Assembly (NCBI GenBank): GCA_019235715.1
Contig: JAFAKE010000097.1
Span: 1-60,660 of the forward strand
Source: Vulcanimicrobiota bacterium
GTDB lineage: Bacteria > Vulcanimicrobiota > Vulcanimicrobiia > Eremiobacterales > Eremiobacteraceae
Length of the DNA: 60,660 nucleotides
Direction of reading: 5' to 3'
Shown in pieces: positions 54,970-60,660 of the stretch. Under the pieces are notes generated by a model. The model ran no database searches. It was given only the letters and a program-made list of their open reading frames with translations, and was not told the DNA's origin. Positions within the stretch are counted from its first letter, which is position 1. Every line of letters begins with the position of its first letter. Both the position numbers and the translations under genes were made by a program.

Positions 54970-55829
54970 CGTTTCCCTCCCGGTTTCGGCGTCGGTGTCG
55001 GGAGGATCAGCGGGCCGCTTGGCGCCGCGTTGGAACTGAGCTCGTACGCGATCAGCGGCAATGAGATTTTGAGATGCGGGCTTTCACCCACGTCGCTGTT
55101 GCCGTTGACGCCGATCGTCATGTCGCCCACGCCGATCAGCTTTTGGAATTTCGCCAGGTCGCGCAAGAACCGTTCGAGGTTCTCATAGCGACCGTCGAAT
55201 TCCATGTTGACCGGCACCTGTGAAAACGATTGATTGAGGTATGCGAGCGCGGCCGCGCGCTCCGGGCTGAGCGAGGCTTGGGGCGCCGGCGTGGGGCCGG
55301 TCGCACCGGGTGCCGGTGTCACGCCGGGTCGCGGCGATGCCTCAGCCGTTTCGCCGGTCGTCGTCGGATTTTGCACGCCGACGCCGCGCGCGACTTGGTT
55401 GAACGGCTGCGCGAGCGGGCCCGGCAGATTCGGCGGATGCGCTGGTCCTGGCGAAGGCGCGCCGCTCGGCGCCGGCGACGGGCTCGGCGTGGCCTGCGGC
55501 GTCACGCTGGTGACGATCAGTCCGTCGCGGCCTGCGAGATCCTCGACCTGCTTGAGGAACGATGGTATGTAGAGGCGCGGATCCGCCGTCACTTCAACGC
55601 CCTTCAGCCGCTTGCGCACCTGGTCCGTAAAGGCGAGATACAGCGGCTTTTGATCGGCCACGCGCTTCAGGTTGTCGTACTGCGCCTGCATGTCGGCGAT
55701 CTGTGCACGCGTGACCGACTCCTGTTGCTTCTTGGGCTGCACGACGAAGAAAAACCCGAGCAGCGCGATGATGAAGAAAAGGCCGCCGATGATCAGGATA
55801 CGGTTGAGAGTCGAAAGCTGCAGATTCAT
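54966..55829 (-). CDS. pilO: Type IV pilus inner-membrane protein PilO
   Basis: A 287-residue bitopic protein: short cytosolic N-terminus, one transmembrane helix (about 9-29, ILIIGGLFFIIALLGFFFVV), a coiled coil (about 30-65), and a periplasmic ferredoxin-like region. A Pro/Ala/Thr-rich insertion of about 75 residues (about 110-185) is longer than in Pseudomonas PilO. Pairs with PilN to form the alignment complex. Overlaps pilN by ATGA. Confidence 0.9.
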   Translation of the reverse strand: MNLQLSTLNRILIIGGLFFIIALLGFFFVVQPKKQQESVTRAQIADMQAQYDNLKRVADQKPLYLAFTDQVRKRLKGVEVTADPRLYIPSFLKQVEDLAGRDGLIVTSVTPQATPSPSPAPSGAPSPGPAHPPNLPGPLAQPFNQVARGVGVQNPTTTGETAEASPRPGVTPAPGATGPTPAPQASLSPERAAALAYLNQSFSQVPVNMEFDGRYENLERFLRDLAKFQKLIGVGDMTIGVNGNSDVGESPHLKISLPLIAYELSSNAAPSGPLILPTPTPKPGGKR

Positions 55830-56401
55830 TGGCCGACCACCGCCGGGCTGAGCTGCCCGCTCATGGTGAAGCCGATGCCGCCTGGTTTCGCTTGGCCTTT
55901 ATCGACCTGCTGCGTCGCGCTGTTCAGCGTCGCATTGCCGAAGAGCCGCGAGCTGTCCAGATTCAACATCATGTCGGCGACGTCGCGGTAGGTCGAGGTC
56001 TTGCCTTGGATCGACACGGAGCCGCCGGCAGTGCTGTGATTGATCGTGAGTTGGATGAACCACAGGCCGCGCGGGTCCTGATAGCGCAGGTCCGTCAGGA
56101 TCTCGGCCAGCTGCAGCGGGCTCTCTTTGATGCGCTCGAGCAGCTCGGCTTTTTGCTGCAGCTGCGCCGCCTGATCGCGCAGGTCGTCGACTTCCTTCAC
56201 GGCCTGCTGCTCGACGATCACGCGCTGCGAAATATCGGCGTACTGGTTATTCAGATCGCTGATCACGCGGTTCTCGTAGATCGAGAAGCCGAGGATCGCC
56301 AGCAGCTCGACCGCGATCAGCGTCAATCCGATCGCCAGCGTGCGGTCGAATATGACGACGGTCGGGCGCTGTGATGACGGGAGAAGGTTGATGTTCAACA
56401 T
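55826..56401 (-). CDS. pilN: Type IV pilus assembly protein PilN
   Basis: A 191-residue bitopic protein starting MLNINLLPSSQRPTV, the conserved INLLP motif that binds PilM. One transmembrane helix (about 25-45), a coiled coil (about 48-90) and a periplasmic domain (about 95-185) follow. Lies 35 bases after pilM and overlaps pilO. Confidence 0.93.
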   Translation of the reverse strand: MLNINLLPSSQRPTVVIFDRTLAIGLTLIAVELLAILGFSIYENRVISDLNNQYADISQRVIVEQQAVKEVDDLRDQAAQLQQKAELLERIKESPLQLAEILTDLRYQDPRGLWFIQLTINHSTAGGSVSIQGKTSTYRDVADMMLNLDSSRLFGNATLNSATQQVDKGQAKPGGIGFTMSGQLSPAVVGQ

Positions 56402-56435
56402 GGGCGCTCACCTTGTGACACGACGGTCTCTTTTC

Positions 56436-57548
56436 TCATGCGGCACGCCCTGCTTCCGCGACATCTCGCCGCGCCAGCCCCGCCGCGACGATGAGCGCCG
56501 GCGCCATGTCGCGCAGGTACTCCGCAGGGAAGTCGACCGCGTTGTACGCGACTCGCTCCAGCGGATCTGCGACGACGACCGGCAGTCCGAGCTCTTGGCT
56601 CAAGAATGAATCGATGTTCGCCAACCGCGCCGACCCGCCGCCGAGGATCACCGATTCAATGATCTCTCCGCGGAACCGGGTCCGGAAGTAATCAAGCGAC
56701 TTGTGGATCTCCGACACGAGCTCCGTGAGCGGTGGCGTGATGATGTTGAACAGACGCGTGACCGTCGGTGCGACCGGTTCGGTCGAGCCTTGCGTGATGA
56801 TCGCGGCTTTCTCGCGCTTCATCTTCTCGGCTTCGTCCGGCGAGATGTTCATGCCGCTGGCGATGGCTTTGGTCATCGCGTCGCCGCCGATCGGCACGTA
56901 ACGCGTGAACGGCACGAAACCGCCCTTGGTGACGTTGATGCTCGTCGACGAGGCTCCGATGTTGATGATCGCGATGTTCTGTTCGAACGCCGGATCTTCT
57001 GGCGCCAACATGCCACGCACCATCGCGAACGGCTCGATCTCGACGACGCTGGCTTGCAAGCCCGCGGCTTGCAACGATGACAATTGCGAAAGCACGAGCT
57101 CTTTTTGCGCGGCCACGATGAGAACGTCCATGTTCTGGCCGTCTTCAGAACGCCCGAGGATCTTCGCGTCGATCTGCGCTTCCTCGACCGAGTATGGCAA
57201 GAAGCGCTCCGCTTCGTATTTCGTCGATTCGAGAAGTTCGCGCTCGCTCATGACCGGCATCGTCACTTGTCGCACGACGACGGTCGGGCCGGTCACCGAC
57301 GTGACGACGCGACGCGCAGTGAATGCACCGTCCGTGATCAATTGGCGCAGCGTGTCGCCGACAGCCGGCGGATCGACGACGATGCCGTCTTTGATCGCAC
57401 TGATCGGCGTTGGTAAACGATACACATGCTCGAGCATCGGACCGCGTGCGCCTTGGCTTACTTGCACCGCTTTGATCTCGGCTGAACCGAAATCGATTCC
57501 GATGTGATGACTCGCGCCGCGGGAGAACAACCGACTGAGGAACGACAT
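56436..57548 (-). CDS. pilM: Type IV pilus assembly protein PilM
   Basis: Cytosolic actin-like ATPase (FtsA fold) that binds the PilN tail, 370 residues. HHIGIDFGSAEIKAVQVSQG holds the phosphate-1 motif, and SLDYFRTRFRGEIIESVILG then GGGSARLANID the adenosine motif. ATG 57548 (MSFLSRLFSRGA) has AGGA upstream; an upstream in-frame start would add 13 residues. First gene of pilMNOPQ. Confidence 0.95.
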   Translation of the reverse strand: MSFLSRLFSRGASHHIGIDFGSAEIKAVQVSQGARGPMLEHVYRLPTPISAIKDGIVVDPPAVGDTLRQLITDGAFTARRVVTSVTGPTVVVRQVTMPVMSERELLESTKYEAERFLPYSVEEAQIDAKILGRSEDGQNMDVLIVAAQKELVLSQLSSLQAAGLQASVVEIEPFAMVRGMLAPEDPAFEQNIAIINIGASSTSINVTKGGFVPFTRYVPIGGDAMTKAIASGMNISPDEAEKMKREKAAIITQGSTEPVAPTVTRLFNIITPPLTELVSEIHKSLDYFRTRFRGEIIESVILGGGSARLANIDSFLSQELGLPVVVADPLERVAYNAVDFPAEYLRDMAPALIVAAGLARRDVAEAGRAA

Positions 57549-57684
57549 GGCCGTCCTATCCAATCCCACGAGATTCCGAAGCGACAACGTGCAAGGCCCA
57601 TCCGGGAAAAAGGCCTCACGTCTTCATCATCGGCGAGCCCGGGACGCGGGTTTAGAACATTCATTCGCCCTTGGCCTGCCCCGC

Positions 57685-57712
57685 AAAGCAAGACGTCCCC
57701 TGTGCGGGGACG
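57685..57712 (-). terminator. Probable terminator after the Crp-like regulator gene
   Basis: On the minus strand: 7-bp perfect stem CGTCCCC / GGGGACG with a 5-base loop, then TCTTGCTTTG. It lies 37 bases after the stop at 57749, in the 200-base gap before pilM. The T-run is interrupted. The same gap should hold the pilM promoter, for which I see no clear match. Confidence 0.55.
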
Positions 57713-57748
57713 CCATCGCAGCCAGCTCTTTTTGCGCCTATCCGCAGG

Positions 57749-58471
57749 TCAACTCACGATCGTCTTGAGTTTGGCCATGTCCGTTATGACGATATTGGCC
57801 GTGCGCATATCGATGAGCTTCTCATCCCAATAGCGGTTCAGCATGCGGTTGACGGTTTCGCGCGTCGTTCCGATCATGTTCGCCATCTCTTGATTGGTCA
57901 AACGCAGCGTGAGCCGCGTGCCGTTCTCGACGGGCTCGCCGAAGTTCTTGGAGAGATGGATGAGCAGGGATGCCAGCCGCGTGCGGATGTCCTGGTAGGC
58001 GGCGGCCTGGATGGCCTGGTTCGTCTCTCGCAGGCGCGAGGAGAGCGCGAGCACGAGGCTGAGGCTCATCGCCGGGCTTTTTGCGAGCAGATCGAGGAAG
58101 TCTTTGCGCGGCAAGATCGCGACGTCGACGTCGCGCAGCGACTTGATCGTCGCCGAACGCGGTGACCCGTCAAGCACGCCCATCTCGCCGAAGAAGTCGC
58201 CCTCGCGCAAGATCGTGAGGATGGTCTCCTTGCCGTCGTTGCTCACGCGCGTCACCGCGACGTTGCCGTTCACGACGATGAAGAGTGCGTCGCCGGGGTC
58301 GCCCTCATAGACGAGAACCGCGTGCTTTGGATAATGACGCGAGATCATCAATCCGGCTACTGCCGCACGATCGTCCTCGGAAAATTCAGCGAAGAGCGGC
58401 ACCTTCTTGAGGAGCGCTGCATCTAGAGGTTTGTCTGTGGTTCGTTGCACGTATCCTACCGCCTCACCCAA
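57749..58471 (-). CDS. Crp/Fnr-family transcriptional regulator
   Basis: A 240-residue regulator: cyclic-nucleotide-binding fold (about 25-140) with the phosphate-binding-cassette-like stretch EGDFFGEMGVLDGSPRSATI, dimerisation helix (about 140-165), and C-terminal HTH (LTNQEMANMIGTTRETVNRM). FGEMGVLDGSPRSA is close to the cAMP-binding FGELALLxxxPRSA, so a nucleotide ligand is likely. No iron-sulfur cysteine set. Between pilD and pilM, so a pilus regulator by position. Confidence 0.93.
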   Translation of the reverse strand: MGEAVGYVQRTTDKPLDAALLKKVPLFAEFSEDDRAAVAGLMISRHYPKHAVLVYEGDPGDALFIVVNGNVAVTRVSNDGKETILTILREGDFFGEMGVLDGSPRSATIKSLRDVDVAILPRKDFLDLLAKSPAMSLSLVLALSSRLRETNQAIQAAAYQDIRTRLASLLIHLSKNFGEPVENGTRLTLRLTNQEMANMIGTTRETVNRMLNRYWDEKLIDMRTANIVITDMAKLKTIVS

Positions 58472-58501
58472 GGATATCGGCAGGAGTGCCTTCGGCTTGA
58501 G

Positions 58502-59266
58502 TCAGCCGTTGAAAAGTGCGCGGTACGCGTCGTAGGGCGCGGCCAACACCAGCGGTGCGAACGTCGCGAGCAAAGCCGCGATCACGAGGAATGGCCCGAA
58601 GGGCAGCGCGTCCCGACGGCCTCTGCTGCGCGTTGCGAGCACCGGAACGATAAGCAGCGCGCCGATGATGAACGACGCGGCGGTCGTCCACAGCGCCAAC
58701 GGATAGCCGATGAAGAGGCCGATCATCGCCGCGAGCTTGACGTCGCCGAGGCCCATGCCCGCTCCGCGCGTCAGCAGGTAGATCGCGCCGAGGATCGCTC
58801 CCGCACATGCCGCGCCCTCGAGCGCGTCGACGATACGGTGCATCGCGAGCGCGAGCGCGACTCCCAACACCGCGCCTGTGATCGTCGTCACATCCAACAC
58901 GAGCAGATGCTCGAGGTCGATGAACGCGATCGTCACGAGGACCATGCCGAGAATGCACGCCGCGGCGAATGCGAAGGTCCAGTTGAACTCAGCGGCCGCC
59001 ACGACGAAAACCGCTGCAGTGAGCGCCTCGACCAGCGGATAGCGCGCCGAAATCTGCCGGCCGCAGTACCGGCAGCGTGCGCCCAACGCCAGCCAACTGA
59101 AAAGCGGAATGTTGTCAAGCGCGGCAAGCGGATGACCGCATGCAGGACAATGCGAACCCGGAAACGCGAGCGATTCGCCGCGCGGCAGCCGGTAGATGAC
59201 GACGTTGAGAAACGAGCCGAAGACCAGGCCGAATGCACCGGCTACGATCGGAAAGAGCAGGTTCAG
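58502..59266 (-). CDS. pilD: Prepilin peptidase / N-methyltransferase, probable CTG start
   Basis: A 254-residue membrane enzyme that cleaves prepilin leaders and methylates the new N-terminus. The only standard start (TTG 59086) would delete the first helix and the first CxxC. Upstream codons in frame encode the expected N-terminus (NLLFPIVAGAFGLVFGSFLN, VVIYRLPRGESLAFPGSHCP), and CTG 59266 has AGGGA seven bases before it. The two CxxC pairs (CPAC, CRYC) and both catalytic aspartates (FIDLEHLL and GMGLGDVKLAAMIG) are present. Pilin genes lie directly upstream. Confidence 0.88.
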   Translation of the reverse strand: MNLLFPIVAGAFGLVFGSFLNVVIYRLPRGESLAFPGSHCPACGHPLAALDNIPLFSWLALGARCRYCGRQISARYPLVEALTAAVFVVAAAEFNWTFAFAAACILGMVLVTIAFIDLEHLLVLDVTTITGAVLGVALALAMHRIVDALEGAACAGAILGAIYLLTRGAGMGLGDVKLAAMIGLFIGYPLALWTTAASFIIGALLIVPVLATRSRGRRDALPFGPFLVIAALLATFAPLVLAAPYDAYRALFNG

Positions 59267-59298
59267 CGTGTCATCCCTCGCGCGTCAAACGAGCGTTG

Positions 59299-59760
59299 CT
59301 ACGGCTGGCTTGTGAGGCCTGCGCCCGAGCAGTACACGACGCTCGTATCGCCGAGGGTGCCGTTCGCGATCTGCACGGTCTTATCGTGCTGGCCACCGTC
59401 GGTGACGTCGTATGAGTTCGCCGCGGTCGAGTTGCAAAAGGCGGCAGCGGGATTCGTGAGGTGGTATTGCGCGCCGCTCACCGGATCGGTCGGCGTGGTG
59501 TTCATATACGGATTCGCGCCGAAAAGCGCCGGCGTCACAACGCCGCTCGCCGGATAGATCCCACCCGTATCGACGGCGTATTCCTCTAAAGAAGTCGCGA
59601 TCTGTTTTTCGTTGCCTTCGCATGCGGTGGTTTGGCTCTCAGCGCGCGCATGCAAGAAGTTCGGGATGAGGATCGCGGCCAACACGGCGATGATCGCGAT
59701 GACGATCATCAGCTCGATCAATGTGAACCCTCGAAGGCTCTTACGACTCCTCACACACAT
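59299..59760 (-). CDS. Type IVa major-pilin-like protein 1
   Basis: A 153-residue prepilin. Leader MCVRSRKSLRG ends at Gly before FTLIELMIVIAIIAVLAAIL, with Glu5 of the mature protein present. The globular domain has three cysteines, including ACEGNEKQIATSLEEYAVD and VVYCSGAG near the C-terminus, which may form a disulfide. ATG 59760 has AAGGG upstream; the longer frame is rejected. About two-thirds of the domain matches pilin 2. Last pilin before pilD. Confidence 0.93.
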   Translation of the reverse strand: MCVRSRKSLRGFTLIELMIVIAIIAVLAAILIPNFLHARAESQTTACEGNEKQIATSLEEYAVDTGGIYPASGVVTPALFGANPYMNTTPTDPVSGAQYHLTNPAAAFCNSTAANSYDVTDGGQHDKTVQIANGTLGDTSVVYCSGAGLTSQP

Positions 59761-59794
59761 TGCTATGCCCTTTGCTCTGTCCCGCCAGACTGCG

Positions 59795-59823
59795 AAACAG
59801 GCCGGAGAACGCACTCCGGCCTG
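59795..59823 (-). terminator. Hairpin between pilin 2 and pilin 1
   Basis: On the minus strand: perfect 10-bp stem CAGGCCGGAG / CTCCGGCCTG with a 6-base loop, followed by TTTCGC. It lies 25 bases after the pilin 2 stop. The short U-run suggests partial termination or 3'-end protection, letting pilin 2 be made in excess of the genes downstream. Confidence 0.65.
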
Positions 59824-59848
59824 CTGAGTTCGCGTGGTGTGACCGAGC

Positions 59849-60307
59849 TTACGGCTGGCTGCTGATGCCTGCGCCGGAGCAGTACACGACGCTCGTGTTG
59901 CCCAGCACGCCGTTGGCGATTTGCACCGTCTTATCGTGGTTGCCGTTGTCAGTGATGTCGTATGAGTTCGCCGCCGTCGCATTGCAGAACGCCGCAGCCG
60001 GGTTCACGAAATTATACGTCGCGGCAGGGGTTACGGGATCGGCCGGTGCGTTGCTCATGTACGGGTTATTCGCACCGCCGAACAGCGCGGCGTTGACCGG
60101 GTTCGATGCCGGATACGTGCCCGCGTGGTCGACCGCGTACTCCTCGAGGGCCGTCGCGATCTGCTTCTCGTTGCCTTCACACGCGGAGGTCTGCGACTCG
60201 GCGCGCGCGTGCAGGAAGTTCGGAATGAGGATCGCCGCCAAGATCGCGATGATCGCGATGACGATCATCAGCTCGATCAGCGTGAAACCCTTTTGCAGTC
60301 TCTTCAC
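59849..60307 (-). CDS. Type IVa major-pilin-like protein 2
   Basis: A 152-residue prepilin. GTG 60307 gives leader MKRLQKG before FTLIELMIVIAIIAILAAIL, with AGAGGAA eight bases upstream; the ATG at 60325 lacks a good site. The globular domain parallels pilin 1, with TSACEGNEKQIATALEEYAV and VVYCSGAGISSQP. The last 96 bases are identical to those of pilin 3 at the window edge. Strong ribosome site and following hairpin suggest this may be a highly expressed subunit. Confidence 0.93.
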   Translation of the reverse strand: MKRLQKGFTLIELMIVIAIIAILAAILIPNFLHARAESQTSACEGNEKQIATALEEYAVDHAGTYPASNPVNAALFGGANNPYMSNAPADPVTPAATYNFVNPAAAFCNATAANSYDITDNGNHDKTVQIANGVLGNTSVVYCSGAGISSQP

Positions 60308-60502
60308 AGGAATTATTCCTCTCATGATGTCACTAGCTGGAGTCCCGTTAGACCGCCGCTTCCACAGACGGCCGCGCGCCGCGAAGGCCCATCTTCGCGT
60401 CGTGCGTCGCGCGCCGGGTTTTATGCTTTCGTAGCACTTAATGCCCACGGGTATTAGGGTCTAGACGGTGCCACGTCGCACACACCCTGAGACTTCCCTG
60501 GG

Positions 60503-60540
60503 AAAAGCCAGGGGACGCCCGGCCCCGGGCGCCCCGCTTT
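60503..60540 (-). terminator. Terminator after pilin 3
   Basis: On the minus strand: AAAGC, then a GC stem GGGGCGCCCG / CGGGCGTCCCC with one bulge and a GGCC-type loop, then GGCTTTTCCC. It lies 23 bases after the stop of the partial pilin gene and before the pilin 2 leader. Confidence 0.7.
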
Positions 60541-60563
60541 GTTATGGACCCCGGGGCGTGGGA

Positions 60564-60660
60564 CTACGGCTGGCTGCTGATGCCTGCGCCGGAGCAGTAC
60601 ACGACGCTCGTGTTGCCCAGCACGCCGTTGGCGATTTGCACCGTCTTATCGTGGTTGCCG
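60564..60660 (-). CDS. Type IVa major-pilin-like protein 3, partial (5' part outside window)
   Basis: Only the last 31 codons and the TAG stop are inside the window. The visible peptide ends NTSVVYCSGAGISSQP and is identical to the end of pilin 2. The N-terminus and leader cannot be seen. Its own terminator follows. It shows that the array contains at least three tandem pilin genes. Confidence 0.85.
   Translation of the reverse strand, partial: GNHDKTVQIANGVLGNTSVVYCSGAGISSQP
60565..60660. repeat. 96-bp direct repeat shared by pilin 2 and pilin 3
   Basis: Bases 60565-60660 are identical to 59850-59945 and the repeat runs off the window. Pilin 1 at the same place differs at many positions, so this copy pair is recent or kept alike by gene conversion. 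Confidence 0.95.

Noticed and set aside
60425-60450. Sigma-54-type promoter upstream of pilin 2 (TGGGCATTAAGTGCT on the minus strand)
   Set aside because: The GG-to-GC spacing is 9 instead of the required 10, so it does not fit the -24/-12 rule.

Overview
The window is a dense, GC-rich bacterial chromosomal segment (about 65% G+C by eye) from a diderm. Evidence for an outer membrane is a secretin (PilQ), an Mla/MCE lipid-transport operon, several outer-membrane beta-barrel candidates and lipoproteins. Gene content (complete pqqABCDE, an MlaD with a C-terminal barrel-like domain, type IVa pili, copper-amine-oxidase-N and YVTN proteins) would fit a poorly cultured diderm lineage such as Candidatus Eremiobacterota (WPS-2). 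That is inference; the window has no rRNA to confirm it. No CRISPR array, transposase or prophage is visible, and no gene-free stretch exceeds about 300 bases.

Layout. 1-5.7 kb (+): 3' part of glmS, then rph, a small coiled-coil gene and mlaE-mlaF-mlaD, ending at a strong terminator. 5.8-6.8 kb: divergent DUF5069 and HxlR regulator genes. 6.9-9.8 kb (+): two trypsin/PDZ proteases without signal peptides coupled to a LuxR-type regulator with a degenerate receiver, then two small genes. 9.8-14.5 kb (-): cytochrome c, pqqA, B, C, D, E and a YVTN beta-propeller lipoprotein, mostly overlapping. 14.6-18 kb (-): membrane protein, XerC/D-like recombinase, YihY, two conserved hypotheticals. 18-21.9 kb (+): cupredoxin lipoprotein coupled to a Cyc2-like cytochrome-porin, then a prolyl oligopeptidase. 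21.8-27.5 kb: acyltransferase, GT-C-like membrane protein, a modular secreted protein, an FMN split-barrel protein. 27.5-31.9 kb: PilZ-PilB fusion ATPase and mdh (-), citrate synthase (+). 31.9-34.6 kb: anti-sigma and ECF sigma (-), and a secreted protein preceded by an ECF-like promoter. 34.6-42.1 kb (-): tRNA-Gln, copper-amine-oxidase-N protein, LysM-NlpC/P60 hydrolase, glmM, a formiminotransferase-like protein, two paralogous GT-C glycosyltransferases. 42.1-43.1 kb (+): rpsT and an outer-membrane protein. 43.1-60.66 kb (-): pilin array, prepilin peptidase, Crp regulator, pilMNOPQ, aroC, two TPR proteins, a BsuPI-like protein, aroK, aroB, priA.

How the genes fit together. Envelope construction dominates: GlmS and GlmM make UDP-GlcNAc precursors, GT-C enzymes and an acyltransferase decorate surface polymers, MlaEFD moves phospholipid, and NlpC/P60 trims peptidoglycan. 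The type IV pilus set (three pilins, PilD, PilM-Q, and PilB elsewhere) is joined to shikimate-pathway genes, as in the proteobacterial pilMNOPQ-aroK-aroB arrangement. The pqq operon makes a redox cofactor, but no PQQ-dependent dehydrogenase lies in the window. The cupredoxin/Cyc2-like pair suggests electron transfer across the outer membrane.

Three genes (prepilin peptidase, the outer-membrane protein after rpsT, and perhaps the DUF1905 protein) appear to start at CTG or another rare codon, so automated starts there are probably wrong.
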